64,000 nt of DNA from an uncultured Amphritea sp. (GTDB lineage Bacteria; Pseudomonadota; Gammaproteobacteria; Pseudomonadales; Balneatricaceae). The position numbers and the translations under genes were made by a program. The stretch lies in assembly GCF_937127095.1 (NCBI RefSeq), contig NZ_CAKZLP010000054.1, positions 62,001-126,000 of the forward strand, read 5' to 3'. The notes beneath the pieces were generated by a model. It worked only from the letters and a program-made list of their open reading frames with translations. It was not told the DNA's origin and did not search any database. Of the stretch, positions 7,772-16,237 are shown one piece after another (the stretch's first letter is position 1; each line of letters begins with the position of its first letter).

Positions 7772-9112
7772 ATGAGTGAAAAATCAACAACGTTATGGAA
7801 CCCGATGGTACATCCGGGCGTTCCAGGTTCGCACAGCACTCTTGAAATTGTCAAAGGTGACGGCAACTACGTGCAGAATCGCGAAGGTCAGTGGCTGGTT
7901 GACGGTGTCGGCGGTTTGTGGAACGTTAACGTCGGACATAACCGGACTGAAGTTAAAGACGCGATTAAAGCTCAGCTGGATGAACTGGAATATTTCCAGA
8001 TCTTTGACGGTGTCACCCATCCCCGTGTCAAAGAACTGTCTGATCTGATCATCGAGATGACTAAGCCTGAAGGTATGGCGCGGGTCATGTACAGCTCCGG
8101 TGGCTCTGACGCGGTCGAAACCGCACTAAAGATTTCCCGACAGTACTGGAAAGCCATTGGCCAGGCGCAACGCTATAAATTCATCTCGCTGAAACAAGGC
8201 TACCACGGCGTTCACTTCGGCGGTGCTTCAGTCAATGGTAACACCGTATTCCGTACCAACTATGAGCCGGTACTGCCAGGTTGTGTCCATATCGATGCGC
8301 CGTGGCTGTACCGTAACCCATGGAACTGTGAAGATCCTGAAGAGCTGGGTCAGCTGTGTGCGAAACAACTGGAAGCTGAGATTCTCTTCCAGGGGCCTGA
8401 AACCGTTGCCGCCTTTATTGCTGAGCCTGTCCAGGGTGCCGGAGGCGTCATCGTTCCCCCGGCTAACTACTGGCCGCTGATTCGTGAAGTCTGCGATAAA
8501 TACGGTGTTCTGCTGATTGCCGATGAAGTCGTGACCGGTTTCGGTCGTTCCGGCAGCATGTTTGGTGTTCGTGGATGGGGCGTGGCCGCCGACATCCAGT
8601 GTTTCGCAAAAGGTATCAACTCTGGTTATATCCCGCTGGGTGCGACCGTTGTTAACGAGCGTGTCGCTCAAGGTATCGAGAGCTGTGAAAACTTCAGCGG
8701 AGCAGTGATGCACGGTTACACCTACTCCGGTCACCCGGTCGCCTGCGCCGCAGCACTGGCCTCGCTGAAGATTGTTCAGGATGAAGATCTGCCGGGCAAT
8801 GCCGCTGTTCAGGGTGAAGACCTGAAAACCAAGCTGAAAAATGCACTCAGCGACTTCCCATCCGTAGGCGAAGTACGTGGTAAAGGTCTGATGGTAGCTA
8901 TCGACCTGGTCAGCGACAAAAAAACCCGTACCCCGATCGATCCGATGGGTGGCTTTGCCAATCAGATCGCCGCTGTCGCCCTGCGTGAAGGCGTTATTGC
9001 CCGTCCGGTTGGCACCAAAATCATCATCTCTCCACCGCTAACCATCGGTACAGAGGAGGTCGACAAAATGGTTGCAGCCCTGCTACAAGGCTTCACTGAA
9101 GTCGACCGTTAA
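7772..9112 (+). CDS. class III (omega) aminotransferase, PLP-dependent
   Basis: Transfers an amino group from an amine or omega-amino acid to a keto acid, probably pyruvate. The 446 residues show the aminotransferase III pattern: PLP phosphate loop SSGGSDAVETALK (108-120), the YHG cofactor stack (144-146), the cofactor-binding Asp251 in LLIADEVVTGFGRSG and the Schiff-base Lys280 in CFAKGINSGYIPLG. The HGYTYSGHPVACAAAL segment is typical of beta-alanine, taurine or GABA-type pyruvate aminotransferases, but the substrate cannot be fixed. It has its own promoter with the operator shared with the TTT operon. The truncated aldehyde dehydrogenase at the window start would suit the semialdehyde product. 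A hairpin follows the gene. Confidence 0.9.
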   Translation: MSEKSTTLWNPMVHPGVPGSHSTLEIVKGDGNYVQNREGQWLVDGVGGLWNVNVGHNRTEVKDAIKAQLDELEYFQIFDGVTHPRVKELSDLIIEMTKPEGMARVMYSSGGSDAVETALKISRQYWKAIGQAQRYKFISLKQGYHGVHFGGASVNGNTVFRTNYEPVLPGCVHIDAPWLYRNPWNCEDPEELGQLCAKQLEAEILFQGPETVAAFIAEPVQGAGGVIVPPANYWPLIREVCDKYGVLLIADEVVTGFGRSGSMFGVRGWGVAADIQCFAKGINSGYIPLGATVVNERVAQGIESCENFSGAVMHGYTYSGHPVACAAALASLKIVQDEDLPGNAAVQGEDLKTKLKNALSDFPSVGEVRGKGLMVAIDLVSDKKTRTPIDPMGGFANQIAAVALREGVIARPVGTKIIISPPLTIGTEEVDKMVAALLQGFTEVDR

Positions 9113-9156
9113 GTATCATCTGCAATGGCATTCCGTCATTAGCCCCCCCCCTTCGG

Positions 9157-9179
9157 GACCGCCAGTTAATCTGGCGGTC
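9157..9179 (+). terminator. possible terminator hairpin after aminotransferase
   Basis: Perfect 9-bp stem (GACCGCCAG/CTGGCGGTC) with a 5-nt loop but only weak T content afterwards (TCATCACCCTT). Confidence 0.5.
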
Positions 9180-9232
9180 TCATCACCCTTCCTGTATTCT
9201 GTTAACTTATTAAGTATTTTCAGTTACAGAAT

Positions 9233-10438
9233 ATGCCGACATCCAGCAATACCCAATCTGTCCAGATAAAAACCCCGATCGCCCTGTTAGCCGGCATGGC
9301 GATTGCCAGCCCGGTGGCCCTGAATGTATACGCGCCGGTCATGCCAGTGCTGGCTGAACAGTTCAACACCACCCCTTTTACGATTCAGCTGGGGTATACC
9401 TTTTATTTGCTAACACTGGCGATCGGACAACTGATCAGCGGCCCTTTAGCCGATCGTTATGGCCGCCGCCCGGTGTTTTTCTGGGGGTTTCTGCTGCATA
9501 TATTCGGTTGCATCATCGGTGTTATGGCCTTCGAAGCCTGGCATCTCCTGTTGGCCCGTATACTTCAGGCTGCTGGCGGCTGTACCGGTATGCTACTGGC
9601 CCGCAGTATTATCCTTGATCAGCATGGCAAAGATAAAGCCGCCGGCATGCTGGGCTATATCACCATGGGGATCGCGACCGCTCAGGCGGTAGCACCCACC
9701 ATCGGTGGTTATCTCAACCTCGCGGTCGGCTGGCAATCGGTATTCTGGGTCTCTATGGCACTGGGCACAGTCGTCTGGCTCGGTGCGCTGATCCGTTTAC
9801 CGGAAACCGCCGGACACACAAAAGACACGGGCAGCCTGCTCAGTAGTTTTACCCGCTATAAGACCGTGCTCTCCTCCCGTAGCTATATCTACTGCGCGCT
9901 ATCGGCCACCATGATTGCCTCGGGATTCTTTATCTTTATGAACAGTTCCCCGTTTATTGTCGATGCCATACTCAAGGGTAACTCCGCTGACTACGGTAAC
10001 TGGTTTCTGATGGTTGCCGGAGGGTTCTGGCTTGGCAGTCTGGTCGCCGGAAAAATTTCCGCTACGGTTGGTACAAAACAGATGATGTTGATTGGCTGTG
10101 GCATCTCTGGCGGTGGTGCCCTGCTGATGCTGGCACTGTTTACCCTGCAGCCACTCAGTTTTACCGCGCTGTTTATGCCAATGGCGATCTTTACCTTCGG
10201 CCGTGGACTCACTCAGCCCAACGCCCAGGCTGCCGCCGTCTCATCCACCACCGGCGCCGTGGCCACCGCAACCGGCATGTTAGGTTTCATGCAACTGACC
10301 ATCGGTTCACTGGTGGCTCAGATAACCCCCCTGCTGATCGCTATCAGTATCTATATGCTGCCAACGGCGCTGTTGTGTCTGGCACTGATGGCTTCGATTT
10401 TTGCGATCAAAGGCAGCCAAAGTGAACAGAACCACTAG
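9233..10438 (+). CDS. MFS multidrug-type exporter, Bcr/CflA subfamily
   Basis: A 401-residue inner-membrane proton antiporter with twelve predicted helices. The loop 2-3 signature GPLADRYGRRPVFFWG of drug:H+ antiporter family 1 is intact, and the opening NVYAPVMPVLAEQFNTT is typical of Bcr/CflA proteins. Motif C-like glycines occur in helix 5 (AVAPTIGGYLNLAVGW). The likely role is efflux of toxic compounds or metabolites; the substrate is not inferable. It is a lone rightward gene converging on the leftward DUF2306 gene 20 nt away. No strong ribosome-binding site precedes ATG 9233. Confidence 0.88.
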   Translation: MPTSSNTQSVQIKTPIALLAGMAIASPVALNVYAPVMPVLAEQFNTTPFTIQLGYTFYLLTLAIGQLISGPLADRYGRRPVFFWGFLLHIFGCIIGVMAFEAWHLLLARILQAAGGCTGMLLARSIILDQHGKDKAAGMLGYITMGIATAQAVAPTIGGYLNLAVGWQSVFWVSMALGTVVWLGALIRLPETAGHTKDTGSLLSSFTRYKTVLSSRSYIYCALSATMIASGFFIFMNSSPFIVDAILKGNSADYGNWFLMVAGGFWLGSLVAGKISATVGTKQMMLIGCGISGGGALLMLALFTLQPLSFTALFMPMAIFTFGRGLTQPNAQAAAVSSTTGAVATATGMLGFMQLTIGSLVAQITPLLIAISIYMLPTALLCLALMASIFAIKGSQSEQNH

Positions 10439-10458
10439 TCCCTTAAACACTGAAAGGT

Positions 10459-10827
10459 TTAACCGAAAAACAGCTCATGCAGTAAACGCCCCGGCATTAA
10501 AACGGCCCCCATTGCCGCACCAACCGTGCCCAGATAAGCCCCGACGGCAAAGGACCGGTGGTAGCGGATATTACCTCGTCTGGCAGCGCTGACAGATACA
10601 ACCACACAGATCAGTACCCAGAGCGAAAGCAGGTGAATCGGCCCATAGCCATAAAACCAGTCGATAAACCCGCTGATCCAGAATGAGGATACGGATGTAA
10701 TGATCATCGCCGCCATCCAGGACCATCCCAACCCCTTATGCAACGCCGTTCCCTTACTTCTGAACAACTGGACCAGACCAACAAGCAACACCCAGAATGC
10801 CGCAGTAAGATGAATATAAGTGTGCAT
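10459..10827 (-). CDS. DUF2306-type small membrane protein
   Basis: A 122-residue integral membrane protein with four predicted helices. The pattern fits DUF2306: an early His in the first helix (MHTYIHLTAAFW), then HKGLGWSWMAAMIITSVSSFWI, then HLLSLWVLICVVVSV, and a final YHRSFAVGAYLGTVGAAMGAVLMPGR. Function is unknown; repeated membrane-edge His residues suggest metal or heme binding but nothing proves it. It lies 8 nt after the DinB-like gene and is probably cotranscribed. Confidence 0.75.
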   Translation of the reverse strand: MHTYIHLTAAFWVLLVGLVQLFRSKGTALHKGLGWSWMAAMIITSVSSFWISGFIDWFYGYGPIHLLSLWVLICVVVSVSAARRGNIRYHRSFAVGAYLGTVGAAMGAVLMPGRLLHELFFG

Positions 10828-10835
10828 GTTCTCGC

Positions 10836-11387
10836 CTATGAAGAGTGTTGAAACTGATCAGGTATGTCGATCAGAAAATCAGTGACTCCGACATCAATAT
10901 TTTCCTGACTCAGCAGGGTTGTTATCTGTCCCCGGTGATGGGTCTGATGATTAAAAAAATGGCAAACCAATTCACCAAAATTCCGTTCACTCACCACGCC
11001 TTTAGAGTTGGCATACACCAACGGTCGATTAAAATCAGCTACGCTAACCTCTTCAGACAACCACTGCCTGATCAATCTGTCGAGAGTTGTACGGACAGTA
11101 ACCAAAGAGGATAGATCAGCATAAAGAATCTCATCCAGCGCCTGAGGCGTTGGCCAGGCACTGAGGTTACTCAGCGAGTGATAACGGTCAGAATGTACTG
11201 AAAACCGGGCCAACCAAAGCAGATCGCCCACTACTAGATGGTTAAGTGCTCCCAACAGAGAGCCGAAGAATGCCCCACGATCCGCGCTGAGCTTATCGGC
11301 ACTAAGACCGGTACACGCATCGTATATCTGGCCATTCATCCGAATATTGTAGTCCGCCATCAGGATGAAATGCTCTCTGATATCCAT
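10836..11387 (-). CDS. DinB-family protein
   Basis: A 183-residue four-helix-bundle protein of the DinB/YfiT type. Candidate metal ligands are His51 in ALNHLVVGD and the late pair in FFNHQTHHRGQITTLL, matching the three-His site of the family. Related proteins act as thiol-dependent S-transferases or damage-induced proteins; the reaction here is not known. It is translationally close to the DUF2306 gene downstream. Confidence 0.8.
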   Translation of the reverse strand: MDIREHFILMADYNIRMNGQIYDACTGLSADKLSADRGAFFGSLLGALNHLVVGDLLWLARFSVHSDRYHSLSNLSAWPTPQALDEILYADLSSLVTVRTTLDRLIRQWLSEEVSVADFNRPLVYANSKGVVSERNFGELVCHFFNHQTHHRGQITTLLSQENIDVGVTDFLIDIPDQFQHSS

Positions 11388-11414
11388 ACCCCATTTTTCC
11401 TTTTCAGTAATACG

Positions 11415-11723
11415 CTATCTATTTTCAGCTTTTATCGATTTTATTGAATCACTAAATTCACTCAGCTCGGCAGCACTGTACTGCGTGTGCACCCGCACCG
11501 TGGATGCCGGATGGTACTGCAACCCCACACCGTCGCGGTACACCTTGGCGGGACGAATTGGCCTCGGGCTAAAACCACCACCGCAATTAGGACACACATT
11601 ATTAAGCAGATTCTCCACACAATCACGACAAAAAGTACACTCGTAACTGCAGATACAGGCTTCTGTTGAGTCCGGTGGCAGATCTTTATCACAGCATTCG
11701 CAGTTGGGTCGAATCGCTAACAT
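11415..11723 (-). CDS. DUF1272 cysteine-rich zinc protein
   Basis: A small (102-residue) protein with an N-terminal multi-cysteine cluster: CECC, CICSYEC, CRDC and CPNC within the first 45 residues. This is the DUF1272 arrangement and probably binds two zinc ions in a ring-like fold. The frame is open upstream to 11765, but the start at 11723 (MLAIRPNCECC) has a GGGAG ribosome-binding site about 6 nt upstream and matches the family N-terminus. The basic tail follows PRPIRPAKVYRDG. Function is unknown; zinc-mediated protein or nucleic-acid contact is possible. Confidence 0.78.
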   Translation of the reverse strand: MLAIRPNCECCDKDLPPDSTEACICSYECTFCRDCVENLLNNVCPNCGGGFSPRPIRPAKVYRDGVGLQYHPASTVRVHTQYSAAELSEFSDSIKSIKAENR

Positions 11724-11774
11724 AGACAGCTCCCTGATTAAGATAGATCCGGTTGAAGGTTTCACCTGAGACTA

Positions 11775-12158
11775 TTACAACTGGTAAAGTTCCAGAGGTA
11801 AATGATCCGGATCACTGAAAAATGTATACTGCTTGCCGGTATATTCATCGATGCGCACAGGCTCAGCAGCAATGCCATAACCCTGTAAACGTTTCACCGC
11901 CGCTTCAATTGAGTTCACTGAAAACGCCAGATGGCGCAGCCCCAGAGCTTCAGGATAACTGGGCCGTGCAGGACGGTCTGGAAAGGAAAACAGCTCAATC
12001 TGGCCACCGTCGGGCAGCTTCAGATCAAGCTTATAGGAATCTCTCTCATGCCGGTAATTTTCAGCAATAACCTCTAAGCCTAAAATCGAAACATAGAAAT
12101 GTTTCGACCGTTGATAGTCAGAGCAGATAATGGCGACATGGTGAACTCCAGCTAACAT
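11775..12158 (-). CDS. gloA2: glyoxalase/VOC family protein GloA2 (YaeR-like)
   Basis: A 127-residue vicinal-oxygen-chelate protein closely matching E. coli YaeR. Shared landmarks are VHHVAIICSDY at the start, IELFSFPDRPARPSYPEALGL and LRHLAFSVNSIEAAV in the middle, and TFFSDPDHLPLELYQL at the end. His and Glu residues of two beta-alpha-beta-beta-beta modules would chelate a divalent metal. A glyoxalase I-like role in methylglyoxal or related aldehyde handling is possible but not demonstrated for this subgroup. GGGAG precedes the ATG. It lies among small leftward stress-type genes. Confidence 0.85.
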   Translation of the reverse strand: MLAGVHHVAIICSDYQRSKHFYVSILGLEVIAENYRHERDSYKLDLKLPDGGQIELFSFPDRPARPSYPEALGLRHLAFSVNSIEAAVKRLQGYGIAAEPVRIDEYTGKQYTFFSDPDHLPLELYQL

Positions 12159-12185
12159 GCAAACTCCCGGTGCAACGAATAACCT

Positions 12186-12518
12186 TTAAACCGATTTAGG
12201 CGCAAACATAATAATAGCCATACCCAGCAGCGCGATACCCGCCCCGACCATATCCCAGGTGGTTGGTTTTATGCCATCCACCAGCCAGAGCCAGAGCAAC
12301 GCTACAAAGATGTAGACACCGCCGTACGCGGCATAAACACGCCCGGCAGCGGTGGGATGCAGGGATAATAACCAGGCAAACAAGGTGAGACTGATAGCTG
12401 CAGGAATCAGCAACCAGACACTCTTGTCCTGCTTCAACCAGAGATAAGGCAGGTAACAACCGACAATTTCAGCAACCGCCGTTATCATAAACAACGCTAT
12501 GGTTTTCAGTTCAAACAT
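12186..12518 (-). CDS. YnfA/UPF0060 family membrane protein
   Basis: A 110-residue protein with four transmembrane helices and the UPF0060 signatures [15 protein letters not shown] near the start and [23 protein letters not shown] in the middle. The fold resembles a small multidrug resistance (SMR) transporter, but the function is unassigned. The frame extends to 12563; the start at 12518 ([10 protein letters not shown]) matches the family, although neither candidate has a clear ribosome-binding site. It lies 27 nt before the gloA2 start in the same direction. Confidence 0.85.
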   Translation of the reverse strand: MFELKTIALFMITAVAEIVGCYLPYLWLKQDKSVWLLIPAAISLTLFAWLLSLHPTAAGRVYAAYGGVYIFVALLWLWLVDGIKPTTWDMVGAGIALLGMAIIMFAPKSV

Positions 12519-12587
12519 AAACAGGAGGATTCCAATTAAAGGGGGCTTTAACCGATTAAACATTCAACAATATCGTTCGCGTGCCAA

Positions 12588-13052
12588 TCAAGCGTAAACG
12601 GCCTGATACACGGCGTAAGCGGTCAGCATGATAACAATCAGTACCGCAGCGACCACGGGGCGGTCTTCCCCCAGCTCATCGCTCAAACCATCACGTTTCG
12701 CTTTCGCCAAGTCATCGGGATGATAAACGCCCTTGCGACAGAAGAGAATGGTGACAAAAAACATTCCGGTTACCGCCATAAAAACATGCAGGGTATAGGT
12801 AAACGCCATCAGAGAGTCGGGGTTTTCTATCTGGGTCGCGCTCATTCCCAGAATCGATGCACAGGACATCATCGCGATAGCAAACAGATTAATCGGTGTT
12901 CGGGATCGGGTCACGGCTGACCAGGCACCACTCGCCCCGGTGCGGGACGTTGACGGTTGTACTGCAGCATCTGTCGGACAACCACAACTGATACAAACCT
13001 CTGCTTTATCCGATATAGCATGACCGCACTCTTCACATTTAATCATTGCCAT
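12588..13052 (-). CDS. zinc-ribbon membrane protein
   Basis: A 154-residue protein beginning with a zinc ribbon (CEECGH...CISCGCP, residues 6-26), then a Ser/Thr/Arg-rich linker and three hydrophobic segments at about 53-70, 83-104 and 133-152. A charged loop (HPDDLAKAKRDGLSDELGED) lies between the second and third. Ribosome-binding GGAG lies 7 nt before the ATG. No specific function is recognised; such proteins are often small inner-membrane proteins with a cytoplasmic zinc knuckle. Confidence 0.7.
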   Translation of the reverse strand: MAMIKCEECGHAISDKAEVCISCGCPTDAAVQPSTSRTGASGAWSAVTRSRTPINLFAIAMMSCASILGMSATQIENPDSLMAFTYTLHVFMAVTGMFFVTILFCRKGVYHPDDLAKAKRDGLSDELGEDRPVVAAVLIVIMLTAYAVYQAVYA

Positions 13053-13129
13053 TGTTCAGCTCCGCCAGTGTAATCAATAATACTACTGGATTATTGTCAG
13101 TCAGGCACGCCACTCTGATTAAAGAGCCC

Positions 13130-13726
13130 TCAGAGTGGCGCCGTGGCCTGAAAGTGCATCGCATCACGCCCCCAGAATGCTCCGGCAGACAACCAGCCCT
13201 CCTGTGCAAAGCATTCCATAACCTCAAGCGGCATCGTGGCGTTCACCGGCCATGAGGTTTTATTGCCATTTCGCCCGGCATTGATATCGATAGCATTCAT
13301 CCAGGCATGCATCGACCAGGAGTTCAGACTGTTACGCTTTAAACGGGGATTATAGAGCCCATTATAGGTGAGTATGCCGGCAGCCCTGCGGGAGGCCTCA
13401 TCGGGGTACACTGATGCCAATCTCTTAAATACCCGCAGCAGGCTATCCGCACATTTCTCATGCACCCATAGGGACTTAACCGGCTTATCACCATAATAGA
13501 TCGTGAATGGCAGAGTGATTTTCTGACTGGGTGGACCGTACTCTTTATCACCATGTTTGCCGAAAAACGCTAAAAAATCCGGCGTTCCCTCCACCGGAAA
13601 CGGGTGTGGTGATGGCATCATACTCTTAAGGTGCTTCTGGCAGGCGGCAATGCTCATCGGACCCCAAAAGCCATCCCCCAGGGTACCGATCCGTTCCTGA
13701 ATACGAACTATCTCAGATCTGTTCAT
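13130..13726 (-). CDS. M15-type D-alanyl-D-alanine peptidase, endolysin-like
   Basis: Putative peptidoglycan-cleaving zinc peptidase of 198 residues. The N-terminus (about 5-35, LGDGFWGPMSIAACQKHL) looks like a short peptidoglycan-binding repeat. The M15 zinc site is present as His140-x6-Asp147 (SMHAWMNAID) and His191 in WGRDAMHFQ. There is no signal peptide, which is the arrangement of phage endolysins that need a holin. The next upstream gene encodes a small multi-helix membrane protein, so the two look like a lysis pair from a prophage, tailocin or toxin-release system, although no other phage gene is nearby. Confidence 0.8.
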   Translation of the reverse strand: MNRSEIVRIQERIGTLGDGFWGPMSIAACQKHLKSMMPSPHPFPVEGTPDFLAFFGKHGDKEYGPPSQKITLPFTIYYGDKPVKSLWVHEKCADSLLRVFKRLASVYPDEASRRAAGILTYNGLYNPRLKRNSLNSWSMHAWMNAIDINAGRNGNKTSWPVNATMPLEVMECFAQEGWLSAGAFWGRDAMHFQATAPL

Positions 13727-13837
13727 CGTTCATACACCCCCTATTTAATTGACTAAAGGTTGCTACTCAAAAGAGATCGGTTATCTGAACGCTTTCACTG
13801 CAGCATCAATATACATCCCGGTTTATATAGGGCTGCC

Positions 13838-14152
13838 CTACTTATCACTCTCATGCTTGCCCGATAGCTGACCGAGAACGTAGCCCGCTATACCACTCAG
13901 AATCGCACCGGTAATATTGCCTTCAAGCCGTCCGGCTAAGCTCAATACCACGGTTGCAGCGATAACCCCCATGACGGTGACCGTCTTAAAAAAGGATGGG
14001 CTCTTAAGTATATCCATTACATTCGACTGAGATTTGGCAACCGAGTGCCAGAATAATCCCCACATGGCGACTAAGCCAACGGTGGCCAGAATTGAAAGAC
14101 CAACAATATATTCAGGTTTTAACTGAACGGCTCCCGCTGATATCTCATCCAT
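13838..14152 (-). CDS. small membrane protein, holin-like candidate
   Basis: A 104-residue protein with about three hydrophobic segments (residues 16-38, 57-75 and 80-97) and a charged C-terminus (GKHESDK). It has no clear family match. A GAGGAGG ribosome-binding site lies 6 nt before ATG 14152; an in-frame TTG at 14158 is too close to it. Its size, topology and position just upstream of an M15 endolysin-like gene in the same direction suggest a holin or spanin-type partner, by context only. Confidence 0.6.
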   Translation of the reverse strand: MDEISAGAVQLKPEYIVGLSILATVGLVAMWGLFWHSVAKSQSNVMDILKSPSFFKTVTVMGVIAATVVLSLAGRLEGNITGAILSGIAGYVLGQLSGKHESDK

Positions 14153-14383
14153 TACCAACCTCCTCAGTTCACCTCATTTTTAAAGCGTTCCTAATAAGTC
14201 ACAAAAATGAAAAAACCCGCAAACATTACTAAACAGAGCAATAACTCTGCGGTGTTTATCGGATACGGCTTTATTGAGTGTAGATGGAAATTAAACATTT
14301 GTTCAAAAATGTCTAAGGAGGGCGCAGCGAGGAAAAACAGGGGATATTCCGGACCGGCACAGTGCACCGACCCGGAGAGAGGT

Positions 14384-15931
14384 TTAGAAGCTCACACCGA
14401 ACACCAGGTTTGCGAGCAGGGTAAACAAACCAAAGGCAACCGCGATAGCAACGATGTTCAACAGAAAACCTGCGCGAACCATATCCCGCAGCTCCATCAA
14501 CTCATAGGAAAACACAATCGCATTGGGCGGTGTAGCAACCGGCATCATAAAGGCCATCGAAGCCCCCAGCGCCACCGGTACACAGAGCAACACCGGATCT
14601 AGTCCAAGGCCAACAGCGACCGCAGCCAGTATCGGCAAGAAGGTGGCGGTTGAAGCGGTGTTAGAGGTAATCTCGGTGAGATAGACGATGGCAACTGTCA
14701 CCAGTAGTATCAGCACCAGAGTACTGACATCTACCCCGGCAACGGAATTGCCGATCCACTCAGCCAGACCGGTGCCTTTAAAGCCACCTGCCAGCGCCAA
14801 ACCACCGCCGAACAACAACAATACGCCCCAGGGCACGTTACGCGCAGCTTCCCAGTCCAGTGCAAACTCCCCTTTGGTGCGGGAAATCGGTACTGCAAAC
14901 AATACCAGCGCAGCCAGCAGTGCGATCATAGTGTCATCCAGGGGTAAACCGGTCAGGTCGACGATAAACTTGCGGAAAATCCAGCCCAGTGCAGCACTCA
15001 GGAAAACGAGTGCCACCAGTTTTTCGCCACGAGACATGATTCCTAGTGCAGCGAGTTCACGCTGTACTACAACACCCGGGTCTTTAATAGCGATCTGATG
15101 CGAGGGGAATAGAAAACGGGTCAGCAATAACCAGGTGATCGGCAACATAATAACGACCACCGGCACCCCCAGCAACATCCAGTCAAAGAAGGATATTTCG
15201 ATGTTGTAGTTGCTCTGTAGAAAGCTCGCCAGCAACGCATTGGGCGGCGTACCGATCAGTGTACCCACACCGCCAATCGAAGCGCTATAAGCTATTGACA
15301 GCATCAGGGCAACGCCGAAATTACGCACCATACGCTTATCTTCTGTCTGCTTAGCAACAAAATCGATCACCGACAGACCCACCGCAAACATCATGATGGT
15401 GGTGGCGGTGTTAGAGATCCACATGGACAGAAAAGCCGTCGCCAGCATAAAGCCGAGAATGATCCTTGAAGGTGAGGTACCCACCCGACTGACAATCTGC
15501 AGCGCGATACGACGGTGTAAGCCCACATGCTGCATCGCCGCTGCCAACAGGAAACCACCGAGGAAGAGAAAGATTAACGGATGACCATAATTAGCCGCCA
15601 CTGGCTTGATCTTATCAATTTCAAACAATGGCATCAGCACAATCGGCAACAGTGCCGTGGCAGGAATAGGCACCGCCTCGGTCAGCCACCAGATAACCAT
15701 CCAGGTTGCCATCGCCACCAGACGCCAGGCCTCAGGCGGCATACCCGCAGGAGCAGAGATCATGAGGATCAGCGCGGCGGCAACCGGCCCACCCAGCAGT
15801 CCGATAAGTCGCAGACCGGTTACCGGCGATCCGCCAGGCTCTGCGCGGTCCTTATAATCAGGATCACGGCGATCTCCGGGGGATAGAAAATCTTCATCAT
15901 GAGCATGGACGCTCTTGTCGTCGTTTGTCAT
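14384..15931 (-). CDS. SLC13/DASS family sodium:dicarboxylate (or sulfate) symporter
   Basis: A 515-residue inner-membrane symporter importing dicarboxylates, tricarboxylates or sulfate with sodium. Both substrate/sodium-site repeats are visible: SNTATTIMM in the first half and SNTASTATFLPIL in the second, each in a re-entrant hairpin. Roughly eleven to thirteen helices are predicted. An unusually long charged cytoplasmic N-terminus (about 45 residues) precedes the first helix. A C4-dicarboxylate role fits the marine organic-acid theme of the window but is inferred. The gene stands alone, with 306 bases separating it from the flavocytochrome gene upstream. Confidence 0.9.
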   Translation of the reverse strand: MTNDDKSVHAHDEDFLSPGDRRDPDYKDRAEPGGSPVTGLRLIGLLGGPVAAALILMISAPAGMPPEAWRLVAMATWMVIWWLTEAVPIPATALLPIVLMPLFEIDKIKPVAANYGHPLIFLFLGGFLLAAAMQHVGLHRRIALQIVSRVGTSPSRIILGFMLATAFLSMWISNTATTIMMFAVGLSVIDFVAKQTEDKRMVRNFGVALMLSIAYSASIGGVGTLIGTPPNALLASFLQSNYNIEISFFDWMLLGVPVVVIMLPITWLLLTRFLFPSHQIAIKDPGVVVQRELAALGIMSRGEKLVALVFLSAALGWIFRKFIVDLTGLPLDDTMIALLAALVLFAVPISRTKGEFALDWEAARNVPWGVLLLFGGGLALAGGFKGTGLAEWIGNSVAGVDVSTLVLILLVTVAIVYLTEITSNTASTATFLPILAAVAVGLGLDPVLLCVPVALGASMAFMMPVATPPNAIVFSYELMELRDMVRAGFLLNIVAIAVAFGLFTLLANLVFGVSF

Positions 15932-16237
15932 CGGGTAGTATCTCTCTGAGTAGCAGGCGTATTAAACGGTCATTCACAGTATCTGTAATCTTAGGCCGGG
16001 TTCGTGAAAAAAACAGATGCATTCACGGGTTCCTCGTACAAATAATCATGCTGGCGCAAATAAGATCACTTAGCCTGAGGTGAATAAAGGCGATTGCAGG
16101 ATAATCAAGAGACTGCCGATAGTAAACCTTGCGACTTTATATAATACGGTAAATCTGCCACTTTGCTGATACCACTCAAGAGACGATCCGGCGATAAGTT
16201 TCCCCCGCCCGCCGGACAGGGGAACAGGTCAGCCGTG
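15932..16237. other. intergenic region, nothing recognised
   Basis: A 306-base gap between two leftward genes. It should hold the promoter of the DASS symporter gene. A weak CGTGAA/TTCACG stem with a long loop (about 16002-16026) is visible; no gene, repeat or clear operator was found. Confidence 0.5.
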
